In this document: positions 47,341 to 57,975 of the stretch, piece after piece
Layout of the letters: each line of letters begins with the position of its first letter
How positions within the stretch are numbered: position 1 is the stretch's first letter
From: Erigeron canadensis
Lineage: Eukaryota > Streptophyta > Magnoliopsida > Asterales > Asteraceae
Direction of reading: 5' to 3'
Length of the DNA stretch: 64,000 bases
NCBI RefSeq assembly: GCF_010389155.1
Contig: NC_057768.1
Coordinates: 4,896,501-4,960,500 of the forward strand
Notes under the pieces: model-generated
Seen by the model: only the letters and a program-made list of their open reading frames with translations
The model's database searches: none
What the model was told of the DNA's origin: nothing
Made by a program: the position numbers and the translations under genes

Positions 47341-50300
47341 ATGGCCGATGAAACCGGCGGCTCAAGCTCGGGTTCCGAGTTGGCACTTCAAATTGCAAGC
47401 CTACTACAAAATAATAATCACCATCAACAGCCGAAACTTTCCGACAACCTTCAATTCAACCTTAAATTAAACAATCAAAATTACGCCTTATGGACTCGAA
47501 TGATCCGAGTAGCCATAGGTGGTAAATCCAAAACCCTGTTAAATCATCTTACCGAAAACCCACCTGAAAAAGTATCATTAGAAAAATACGAGATATGGGA
47601 ACAAGAAGACCTGATCGTTTTTTCTTGGCTCATTCAAAACATCGAACCAACCATAGCCGGAAATCTGACTGAGTTTTCCACATCAAAAGAATTGTGGGAT
47701 GCCTTGGTAACTACATACAGTAGTGGTAAAGATAAACTGCAAGCCTTTAACCTCCATGTAAAAGCCAACGAGTTGAAACAACATGAAAAAACCCTCGAAG
47801 ATTTCTGGATCTCTCTCCAAGGCGTATGGGGAGAGATAGATCGGATAGATCCCAATCCGATGAAATGTGCAGATGATATACAAACATATGCGAAGATCCG
47901 ATCTGATCAAAAACTCTTTCAATTTTTGAATGGTTTAGACCGGAAATTCAATTCAATAAAAAGAGAAATCCTTTGAACCGAACCCATTCCAACCGCAGAA
48001 GCTGCTTATGCCACCGTAAGAAAGGAAGCCGCTCACCAAAAGATTTTGGGAGCAACTAACATCGAACCCCAAGGTGTCGCCGCCGGGTTGATTGCCAGAG
48101 AAATCAACGGCGACGGGTTTGTTACAAAAGGGTACCGGCGATTTGACGGCAAGAAAAAGATCAAAGATGATAAATCTGATCTATCTTGTGACGAGTGTGG
48201 CATGGAACGACACACAAAGGAACAGTGTTTCCGATTAGTTGGATACCCGGCGTGGTGGACAGAGAACAAGAAAGGTGTCAAACGGGTTCCTACCACCAGC
48301 ACCAACACCACAAAGGAAATCAAGAATGATAACCAGAAAAAGGATGGTGGATTTGGGGGATTAGCGGCGGCCGGCGGTGTGGAGGATGAGGGGGTGTTTT
48401 CGGTGGAAGGTAACAGAGAGAGAGAAGGTGTAAATCTCTCTTCTGATTGTGTTTCCTTTTCTAAAAATACTTTCCATTTTTCATATATATATAAAAATAG
48501 GGTTAAGAAAAAAGGAATTTTAGGTGGGCCGAGTGGGCCGGATTTGAATATAGTCCACCAGGAAAAGTCTCAAGGATCAGTTTTAATGGCCCAAAATGAT
48601 TATAAAAGGTCCAATGGACCTTGGATCTTTGATTGTGGAGCCACAGACACAATGACCTACGATTTTTCAGATTTCTCTGATATATCGAATTCCAGGAAAA
48701 CACATATTGAAGCAGCAAATAAAGGGAAAATGGATGTAAAAAATGGGGGAACTATTAAAATTTTACCAAACATTAAGTTGTCTAATTGTCTTTATGTTCC
48801 CGCTTTGTCACATAAACTCTTATCCATAAGTCATGTGACAAAAGAGTTAAACTGCTCAGCTCTCATGTTTCCGACCTTTTGTGTTCTACAGGATATCAGG
48901 ACTGGACAGATTATTGGGCGTGGCGCTGAGAGAGAGGGACTGTACTATGTTGATGAAGTAAGTGGAAGTGGAAATGTGATGCTAGCTCATGGAACAAATG
49001 AAAGAGAAGCTTGGTTGTGGCATAGAAGACTTGGACATCCTTCAGTTAGTTATTTACATACTTTGTTTCCCAAACTTTTTCCATTAAATAAATCAATGTC
49101 TTGTGAAACTTGCATATTAGCCAAAAGTCATAGACAAACCTATAAACCCCTTAATACTAGAGTTCAAGTTCCTTTTTCATTAATTAATTCTGATGTGTGG
49201 GGTCCGGCTCCTGTTCTTGGTGGTCAAGGTTTCCGATATTATGTGATATTTGTCGATGACTGTACCAGGATGACTTGGATTTATTTTTTAAAAAATAAAG
49301 CCGAAGTTTATGATAGGTTCACTGTTTTTTATGCAATGATTTAAACTCAGTTTCAACAGTCTATCAAAATTGTAAGGTCTGACAATGGTGGAGAATATGT
49401 CAACTCACAAATGAAACAATTTTTTCAGCTCAAAGGAATAATTCATCAAACCACATGTCCGCATACACCTCAACAGAATGGTGTAGCTGAACGGAAAAAC
49501 AGACTCTTATTAGAGATGACTAGAGCTCTAGTAATTGAATCCTGTGTTCCAAAACAGTTTTGGCCAGAAGCTGTAGCAACCGCCACTTACCTAATTAATC
49601 GACTCCCAACAAAAATTCTCAAAATGAAAACCCCTCTTAAAACTCTTACTACATACCACACACTTCCATCAGCACTCACTCTTCCGCCCAAAGTTTTTGG
49701 ATGTACTGTCTTTGTCCATATTCCAAAAATGTGCTGAAAAATGTGTTTTTGTGGGATATGGGGTATCTCAAAAGGGTATAGGTTCTATCATCCAAAGACT
49801 CATCGTATGTTCACCACAATGAACTGTGATTTTCTGGAAACAGAGTATTTTTATTCCCCGCCACACAGTGGTCAGGGGGAGGAACAGTGTGACACACTGA
49901 GTTGGCCGGGGTACTCTCACACTCCAGAAAATTCAGAGAATTCGTCCACAGTTCCAGAAAATTCAGAGAATTTGTCCACCGTACTAGATTCCACAGTTGA
50001 TTCGGAGATACCTCAAGAAGAACAGATCCCTCTAGATCAGTCCTCTCAAGAACAAAGTGTCACCGACAATATAAGTCCTAACCTGATATCCGAGGTAAGT
50101 ACTTCTTCACCTGATAATACACTTGAAACAAGAATAGAAGATCTCTCAAGTGAAAGTGTGCAGGTAAGTGAAGAACAGTTAAGTACTGAGGTTCCAGAAC
50201 AATATGTGCTTCTAGCAAGATCCACCAGAGGAATTCCTGCAAAACGATATTCCCCAGAAATGTTTTCTAGAGGTTCTAAATATCCAGTGGCAAATATGGT

Positions 50301-51927
50301 AAGGAGAAGTCTTTCTGAAGAAGCAAAAGCATTCGCAGCAAAATTATATTCAGAAGAAATTCCATCAAATACAGAGCAAGCATTGAAAATAAAAAAAATG
50401 GAAGGATGCTATGGAAAATGAGATGGATGCACTCAGGAAAAGTGAAACTTGGGACAAATGTGTTTTACCTCAAGGAAAGAAACCAGTAGGGTGTCGGTGG
50501 ATCTGTACCATTAAAATTAAGCCAGATGGTACTGTAGAACGATATAAAGCTCGATTGGTGGCCAAGGGATACACTCAAACATATGGCATTGACTATTCTG
50601 AAACATTCTCTCAAGTTGCAAAACTAGATACAATAAGAGTCTTATTCTCTGTAGCAGCAAATCAAGGGTGGCCTTTACATCAGTTTGATGTTAAGAATGC
50701 TTTCTTACACGGGGAATTAAAAGAAGAAGTATATATGGATCCTCCACCTGGTTTCTCTCAAAGTTTCAAACCTGGAGAGGTCTGTAAGTTAAAGAAGTCA
50801 CTGTATGGGCTGAAACAATCACCAAGAGCATGGTTTGGCAGGTTCACACTGGCAATGAAGAGTCATGGGTACAAACAAAGTAATTCAGATCATACTTTGT
50901 TTCTGAGTCATAGAGGAAACCGGATAACGTGTTTAATTATTTACGTCGATGATATGATTATCACCGGAAATGATGAAAGTGAAATAAAAAAGCTGAAAGA
51001 AAAACTATGTGCAGAATTTGAAATGAAGGACCTAGGGAATCTGAAATACTTTCTCGGAATCGAGGTATTGAGGTCACAACAAGGAATATTCATTTGTCAG
51101 AAAAAGTATATATTAGATTTCTGGCAGAAACTGGAATGATTGATTGCAAACCGGCAGATACACCCATGGTTATCAATCAAAAGCTGTTTATGAAGTTAAA
51201 TGGTAAACTTGCTGACAAAAATAGGTATCAACGGATGGTTGGGAAGCTAATCTATCTAGCTCATACTCGTCCAGATATCGCGTATGCAGTTGGAGTAGTA
51301 AGTCAGTTCATGCATCAGCCCCAAGAAGAACATATGGATGTTGTTATAAGAATTATCAGATACCTCAAAGGAACTACTGGTCACGGAGTTTTGTTTAAAG
51401 CAAATGGTCATCTTAATATTCAAATGTATACAGATGCTGATTGGACTGGAGACAAAGGAAATAGAAAATCAACATCAGGGTATTTCTCTATAGTTAGGGG
51501 AAATCTTGTCACGTGGAAAAGTAAAAAGCAAAAAGTTGTGTCTTTATCAAGTGCTGAAGCACAATTTCGTGGTATATCTAAAGGCTTGGCAGAAGCATTA
51601 TGGCTGAAGAAACTTATGACAGAGTTGGGATTCGCTCCCAAAGGAAGCATTCAGATAATGAGTGATAATGAAGCTGCTATTCAAATCTCAAAAAATCCGG
51701 TACAGCATGATAGGACCAAGCATGTGGAAGTTGATCGTCACTTTATAAAAGAAAAATTTGAAGACGGGGTTATCAAGTTACCATTCATCAAATCGGAAGA
51801 TCAAGTTGCTGATATCTTAATGAAAGTAGTAGGGACAACAATGTTTCATAAATGTTTGAGCAAGTTGAATTTTGGTGATCCCACTATTCAACTCAACTTG
51901 AGGGGGAGTGTTAGAATTAAAGATTAG
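47341..51927 (+). pseudogene. Copia gag-pol polyprotein, disrupted
   Basis: ATG at 47341. Gag (47341-48000) has NYALWTRMIRVAIGGKSKTL and the UBN2-like LWDALVTTYSSG. A CCHC knuckle, CDECGMERHTKEQC (CX2CX4HX4C), lies near 48190. The protease motif is FDCGATDTMT, where most Copia have DSGATDHMT, so the site itself is altered. GAG-pre-integrase LWHRRLGHPS, integrase (DVWGPAP, DDCTRMTW, SDNGGEY), RT (KARLVAKGYTQ, FDVKNAFLHG, YVDDMIITG) and RNase H (YTDADWTGD, SLSSAEAQF) follow. Lesions: stop codons at 47974 (TGA) and 49342 (TAA); lost codons and frame changes near 49725-49790; an extra A in the A-run at about 50391-50400; and one missing base at about 51119. The segments between these are otherwise well preserved. 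Confidence 0.95.
51900..51908 (+). other. Copia polypurine tract
   Basis: GAGGGGGAG directly before the 3' LTR. Confidence 0.9.
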
Positions 51928-52101
51928 GGATCAGACCAAATTAAAGAGATTTTTCTTCATCAACAAACAAAGGATCAAACTTGATTTTGTTTCTATAGTT
52001 AGACTTTCAAATTGATGTATAAATAGGGGCTCCTCGTTTATGTACCGATCATCACAAATCATAAATACAAAATTCAATATTTCATTTTCTATACTTTGTC
52101 A
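51909..52101 (+). repeat. Copia 3' LTR
   Basis: 193 bp, three substitutions from the 5' LTR (G/T and A/C near base 45-57, C/T near base 88). Confidence 0.95.
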
Positions 52102-52282
52102 TGGCTAATCTTAAATATACTGATATTTCAATCTTCTTTGATTGGTTCAAAAAACAATAAATATATTAATGGGTATCTGTCGGGTTATGATCCGGGTTTC
52201 GGACGGAGATATTTAATCAGGTCCGGGTCCGGGATTACATATACCCGGACCATACCCGACGTGTTGTCATCCCATCACACTA

Positions 52283-53190
52283 GGATCCTAACCTTATTTT
52301 TGTATATAGATACTTAGATAGGTACTTATGTAATTCTTTTTAAAAACTACTCGTAAGAAATAGCAAATATTTATATTAATATAAAAAAAAAGGATATATT
52401 ATATTTAGTAGATAGACTATATTTTAGATACGTGTCCAACACTGGACACGAAACTTACGATATTATCAATATTAAATCTTCATACATTTAAATCATAAAA
52501 ACTTATAATATTGAAAATATACATTCCAAGTGTTATACTAATTTGCAAATTATAGTACAATAATCATAGGTTCGATATTGTCATTATTAGCTGAGACATA
52601 TTGATGAAATTGTTTGTCATAGTCTCACTTTACAAAGCATATGCTACAATAATTCCTCTATTATAAAAATTTTTAAAACCAATTACTCATAGTGTGATAT
52701 TATTATGAAAGATAATTAAGAACTAAAATATAAACATACTTGTGATCATTTACTTGACATTCAAGTATATGTCTTTGGTCATGATGCAGACCCATAATAC
52801 GAATAAGTTTATTTCCAATCACCTATTCACCTGTCCTATAATATTTAGATAACAATTAGGATTGTTTTCTTATTCTTTAAACATTAATATGCAAAACTAA
52901 TATATAAAAAGTCGACATTGATATTTATATGTGTAAATCAATATTTATTTATATAACAAAAAGTCAAGAAAAGTCAAAATTAAAAATTTAAACATTAATA
53001 AGCAAAACTAATATATAAAAAGTTGACATTGATATTTATATGTGTAAATTAATATTTATTTATATAACAAAAAAAGTCAAGAAAAAACAAAATTGAAAAT
53101 TTAAGAAATTGGAGAGCTGTGATTACGCTGATTGTTTATAACATATTAAAGATAAGATAAATTATCAAATATATAAAAAATATATAAATA
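52283..53190. other. AT-rich DNA with a 111-bp tandem duplication
   Basis: 52876-52986 and 52987-53100 are near-identical (TTTAAACATTAATA ... TAACAAAAAGTCAAGAAAA). Nothing else recognised. Confidence 0.7.
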
Positions 53191-53660
53191 TATTTAACAA
53201 AAAAAGTATACTTCTAAAAAATATTTATTTAAATATATAAAAATATAAACAAATTTAAAGGATATACTTCTAGAACATTGAACACATATACTGAATTTCA
53301 TTTTTTGAAATAATTTTTTGTATATGATATTTCATACGTTGAATATAAATTAAGTTTTCAAGGCTAAAAAGTGTAAATTATTGATGGAAAACAAAAAAAT
53401 ATATAAATTAATGATAGTTTTCTATAAATACTAATATAATAAAATATTTGTATAATGATTATTAGAAATTTTAATTTATAATTAAATTAAATGATGACAC
53501 AAGCGAAAGTCAATCTGATAAAATTAAGGGATTTGATTGTTTAATAAGTCATTAGTTCAACTGTTTTATATTATATATATATATATATATTTAGTATTAC
53601 TATAGTATATATATTAAGATTAAGATAAGATTGAGATATGGAAGTCTTATTATTATATAT
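53190..53660. repeat. Old AT-rich repeat, copy B (uninterrupted, inverted relative to copy A)
   Basis: Its reverse complement matches 24441-24659 + 25028-25121 + 27369-27560. It contains neither the MITE nor the solo LTR, so it shows the pre-insertion state. Confidence 0.75.
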
Positions 53661-53875
53661 TATTTAATTTACTTTAATTATATGTTAGGATCAACTAATA
53701 TTATATTGGATTTAATAATAAAAAACGGTATATTAAAATACGGAATTTATTTTTTTAAGTATTTATTGAGAATTTGGGATCAACTTTTTTTTTTTTAACA
53801 TTAAAATATTATTTATATTGAAAAACTAGCAAGGTGCTAGGATTACAATAAAGAGGTGCAAGATAGAAATAAAAG

Positions 53876-54493
53876 GAATTACATGGAACTTGTAAGCCTA
53901 GAAATTAAAAGACGAACATTGGGACCGAGTGATATTATTGTTTGTGGATCGATTGACCACCCACGAAAAGCTAGTTTGTTTGATGTTTTTAATGGCTCCA
54001 CTGATTGTAGGTGACTTATTGGAGAAAATGCGGTCATTCCTAGATTGCCAAATAACCCAGATGAAAGCTTGAATGACGAGGTTGATGTGTTTCCTTGTTT
54101 TTGTGTTAAGGCCAAAAGTTTTGTGTATATCAAATAATTCTCGGATTGAAGATGGACAGGGACGTTGCGAAACACAAGCTAGTCCAGAGTGGCTATTCGG
54201 TTCATTTCAGTGCGCCATCCTAGAATGTTTGCCTTGATTGGAGCTGTTTTATTCCAAGAAAAGGTCCATCGCTGAGGACCAAATTGAGAAGACTGAAGTC
54301 TCGATCGCAGGGAGCTAGTAGTGAATATTCCAGAGAGGTCAGGAGTCCATGACCAGGAGTCACAGCAGTTTGATTAGGAGAGGCCCGAGATCGTGCATAG
54401 AAGATCTTGAAACTCGAACAGCTCAAGGTGTGAAGACGGGGGATGTATCCAGCGCCACTCCCATTTAGAAAATCTTCCTTGGCCCGTCAGTCT
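53876..54493 (-). pseudogene. LINE ORF2 C-terminal remnant (downstream part)
   Basis: Reads KWEWRWIHPPS, SWSWTPDLSGIFTTSSL, FGPQRWTFSWNKTAPIKANI and WRTEMNRIATL, the conserved plant LINE order. After that come a frame change and VIQAFIWVIWQSRNDRIFSN. The cysteine-histidine core of the zf-RVT finger is not readable, apparently damaged or deleted. Several in-frame stops. Confidence 0.7.
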
Positions 54494-54498
54494 GTCAG

Positions 54499-56136
54499 TG
54501 ATGTGACTAATTTATACCCATTACCCACATCGTTACTGGCCATTTTACTATATGTTTTAAGTCGTTTTTGTATGCATTTGGCGCGTTTATGGTGTTTGTT
54601 AGTGTTTACAGGCTCTAAACAGGATACGCGTTCATTTGATACATTTTCGGATGATTATTGGCCCGGAAGTGCGTTATGATGTTGAAAGTTGAATTGAGTG
54701 GAAGAGATGGCAGAGTTTGATGAGTAATCGAGATCGAAAGAACTTGGCTCCACACAAGTACAGGACTGCGCCGCAGTGGAGATGTATCGAGTCCACTGCG
54801 ACGCAGCCCAGATCCACGGAAGTTTATTGAAATCATCTGACTGCGCCACAGTCGGAAAGACACGAAGCGACTGCGCCGCAGTCACTAAAAGAAGAAAAGG
54901 AGGCCGTGGATTCATACTGCGCCGCAGTGGTGGCCACACAAGCCACTGCGCCGCAGTCAGGAGAAGTCAAAGTCAAACCACACCTCACTGCGCCGCAGTG
55001 AGGGAGGACTCAACTCCACTGCGCCGCAGTAGGTGCACGGGAAAACAAGACCTTCCTTGTTTTTGCATCAGATTTTGGAGGAGTATATATAGCAAACCCT
55101 AGGTCGAAAATTATCTATCAAAAATCTTTCTAGGAGCTGTTGTACAAGGGTTCTTCTTCCTCCAATCAAGATTATTTCTTAGGCGGAGTCATTGAAGATT
55201 CACGGGCACCCATCTAGATCGTATCTACTTATTGTCTTGCAATTTATTTTCTTCAAACGATTGGTACATCATGTTTCTCTTTTATTTTATTTATTATCGT
55301 GGATTGATCATGAGTGGCTAAACGTTTAGTCATCCACTTTGATGAAACAAGACGGATAATGTGATTGCAATATTTTCAATTCGAAAGAGTTTATTTAATT
55401 ATCGTTGTTCTGTGATCTTGATGATGCTAATTCTTTTTATTAATTAATTTTGATATTGGTTGCGTATAATTCTTCGTTGGTGGTACCAGTTGAATGCATA
55501 TGTGATTTTAAAATGGTTACTTGTCTATAAGTAATTATCACTAGTTCATGGTATGATAGTGAATATCATTTTAAGAAAAGATTAATTTTGTCAACGTGAT
55601 TGATATCGGTCGGTGGTACCACGCTATTGTCACATAGGTTCAATTGATAATTCGATAGTCAGTAAAACTGATTTTTATTAGAATTGTCTTAGTTTTGGTG
55701 GTACCGGCTTGGGTAATTTAACTAGCAGTTAGGTGATTCGGTATTTTGTTCACGGTTGGTGGTACCACGTGAGTATCTTAATCTTGTCACGACTATCTAT
55801 TAGCTCTAGAGAATTTGTCCTTAATCAAATGCAATCACATCTGAAGTCGGGGGAAGTCAAGGTGGGTGACTTTTAATTATATTGTATGAGGTTTCTTTTC
55901 AATTTATGCAATTATTTTGCAAACCAATTTACTTTATTTGTCAAAAGGATTTTCGAAGCAACACCCGTTTTCCAAACCATTTCATGAGCAACTAATCATT
56001 TCCAGTCCCTGAGAACGAACTCAGACTTATCTCTTAACTATATCACAAACGATCGGGTCCACTGCCCGTGAGTGCGTAGTAGTGAGTTTTTAGGTAGTTT
56101 TAGTTTTATAAATTTAAAGCTCGATTTTGCACATCA
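54499..56136 (+). mobile_element. Solo LTR (1,638 bp) with perfect 5-bp TSD, inside a LINE
   Basis: Ends TGATGTG...CACATCA are flanked by GTCAG at 54494-54498 and 56137-56141. A TATATATAGC motif near 55085 and downstream A+T-rich leader suggest plus-strand sense. It contains the ACTGCGCCGCAGT array (54765-55030) and repeated GGTGGTACC motifs (about 55480-55770). No coding domain. Family uncertain; length suggests Ty3/gypsy. Confidence 0.85.
54765..55030. repeat. Eight ACTGCGCCGCAGT palindromes with alternating spacing
   Basis: Starts at 54765, 54795, 54840, 54870, 54916, 54945, 54987 and 55018. Steps are 30, 45, 30, 46, 29, 42 and 31. Six copies are exact; the copies at 54795 and 54840 each differ slightly. 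Each is ACTGCG-C-CGCAGT, 6-bp arms around one base. Confidence 0.95.
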
Positions 56137-56994
56137 GTCAGCAATGGTACAACCTTTGAATTTTTCCAAGCGGTAGAGGGATGGATAAGTGAGGTACAAA
56201 GGTTTGATGCCCATCCAAATATCGATCCAAAACCTGAGAGACTTCCCATTTCCTACAGTACTATGAAAAAAATCTTCTAAGGCGATATTAAAAACATTAA
56301 GGTGGGAGTTTAGATTTGCTATGGTTTTCCAAACTCCCACCATATTATTCTTAAAAGGGATGGGTAACACATTGCGGGAGGAGTGGTGAATAGTATAAAT
56401 AACTTGAGTCCATAGGCTGGTGGGTTCATTCCTGAAATGCCACCACCACTTTGAAAGTAAAGACAGATTTTTGAGATGTAAACAACCTAACCCAAGCCCG
56501 ATCGAGTTAACAAGACCCGTGACAATATCCCAGGAGATCCACAGAATTTTCCTATTTGCAACTGATCCACCCCAAAAGAAAGCTTTGCGGATTGATTCAA
56601 GTTTAGACAGGACACTAACCGGGGCCTTATACAATGAGAAGTAGTAAGAAGGCAAACTGTCAAGCACCGAGCGGATAAGAGTTATGCGGCAAGCAATGGA
56701 TAAGGTAGAGGCCTTCCATAGAGAGAGGCGACGCTCGAAGGTATTTATAACAGATGACCATTTATGGATATGATTCATGTTCGAGCCCATTGTCAATCCT
56801 AGATATGAGATTCAGAATTGACCATATTTGCATTGGAGGATTTCACAGGAGGAGGTGATGATGTTTTGTGATAGGTTAATTCCAAAGAAGGAGGACTTGT
56901 GATGGTTTATCTTGAGACCAGATGCCAAATTAAAGCATCTGAGGATTCTGTAGATATTTTGAATGTAGCTAGGTGTTTGATTAAATAATCGCAT
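56137..56994 (-). pseudogene. LINE ORF2, RT C-terminal part (upstream part)
   Basis: 56994-56812 (LASGLKINHHKSSFFGI) and 56796-56137 share a frame with one stop between. Contains the thumb-like region LSLWKASTLSIACRITLIRS, KLESIRKAFFWGG and VGNGKSLRFWIDIWMG. These are hallmarks of plant LINE RT after the catalytic site, which is itself absent. Confidence 0.8.
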
Positions 56995-57002
56995 TATGGC
57001 TC

Positions 57003-57810
57003 AACCAGAGGTGTGAGTATGGTTTTTGGTGTTTATCAGCTATTCCCTTACGGTCAGAGGGTCGAAGACCGCTTTACACCTTATTATTGATGATCTAAGT
57101 CGATTTGTTTGACTTAGGGTTTGAAGGATTATTGTGAGGTTTATTCGGAGGTCGAATAAACTATGAATGAGGGTTATGTGTGTGATGTGTATGATGATGA
57201 TTGTGCCGCATGGCTTTTCCTCTATTTATATAGAGGGTAGATAACTTGGAGAGAAGGGTAAGAGAATTAGGGTAAATCTCTTCCTCCTTTGTAAATATCT
57301 TGTTTCCTTTTTGAGGAGATTTGTGGTAATCTTGTTACCAAGTTGTGTCCATGATATTCGGACTTGATACATGTTTAATAGGATAATCATGGGAAAGATC
57401 TTAATCCGGTCTTTCTTGTAGATCTCCCCGGAGGTGGGTACTTGCTACCTTGGGCTCCAGATTAATCATATTGGACGGAGGTCGAGCTCTGTTCCGGCTA
57501 AGTAATTTTACATGTACGAAGGTGACTGCTTCTGCTTCGGATACGGAGCTAGAGCTCCGTATAGGGTATATCATCAAGCTCCCCAGTCTGATGGGAGATG
57601 TTATCTGTAGGATGTCGCATTAGACTAAAAAAATATCAGAAATAATTGTCATACCTTCGGAGCTTCGATTGAAGTTCGTTATCCCACTGATGCTATAGTT
57701 CTTTCTTCCGAGCTCTACATTAAGGGTAAAATTATCATTAAACCCTGCCGCGTATCTGTCCCTTCGTTAGGTTAATACGAACGCGCGTATCCCAATGGGA
57801 GACTTAATCA
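57003..57810 (+). repeat. Upstream region of the gag-like gene, possibly LTR or leader
   Basis: Starts TGTGAGTATGG just after the LINE breakpoint. It contains CTCTATTTATATAGAGGG at 57221-57238 (a TATA-like palindrome) and TTCGGAGCT / GGAGCTCCGTA motifs at 57480-57720. No second copy, PBS or TSD was found, so the LTR call is tentative. Confidence 0.3.
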
Positions 57811-57975
57811 ATGGCTAGGGTTATTTGTGCGCCGTTTTTTCAAACCATCAATCTCATCCCCTATTTACTCTTTTTGACGACTCCGAGGACTTTCTCAATC
57901 TCAACTGTTCCCTCTTTCGTTTCACTCTCCCTTTTTATCAATCATTTCCTTCCCCAATCAATTTTCACTGTTATC

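Larger units (their letters stand above)
47071..52101 (+). mobile_element. Copia retrotransposon, full-length, TSD TGGCT
   Basis: Two 193-bp LTRs (TGTTAGAATT ... TTTGTCA) flank an iMet primer site, one gag-pol region in Copia order (gag, protease, integrase, RT, RNase H) and a polypurine tract. TGGCT is duplicated at 47066-47070 and 52102-52106. The LTRs differ at three of 193 positions. Short LTRs, a single gag-pol and about 5-kb length suggest the Ale/Retrofit group, though I did not test this. The coding region is broken, so it is not autonomous. Confidence 0.95.
46670..52274. mobile_element. hAT-like ACCCG-rich element, split by a Copia insertion
   Basis: The left part (46670-47070) and right part (52102-52274) are full of ACCCG/GACGGGT motifs. 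The ends AGGTATGGCTAAAAGACCC and, from the right, TGGGATGACAACACGTCGGG are similar. They are flanked by TCACACCT (46662-46669) and TCACACTA (52275-52282), which fits an imperfect 8-bp hAT duplication. The Copia element at 47071-52101 interrupts it. Confidence 0.45.
53785..56998 (-). mobile_element. 5'-truncated LINE split by a solo LTR
   Basis: The minus-strand 3' end is a poly(A) tail (T-run 53785-53796). The RT C-terminal region lies at 56137-56998 and the zf-RVT-region remnant at 53876-54493. Removing the solo LTR (54499-56136) and one copy of its TSD joins the two parts in one frame (CTIAD to RLTGQG). 5' truncation near 57000. Confidence 0.85.

Noticed and set aside
53876..54175. 98-residue minus-strand ORF as an independent gene
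   Set aside because: It is a mixed-frame reading of the LINE tail; LINE motifs appear in the adjoining frame.
54765..55030. CRISPR-like look of the regularly spaced repeats
   Set aside because: The repeats are 13-bp palindromes inside a plant solo LTR, with alternating short spacers and no cas genes; the setting is eukaryotic.
57003..57810. Definite LTR upstream of the gag-like gene
   Set aside because: No second copy, primer site or TSD could be found, so kept only as a low-confidence feature.
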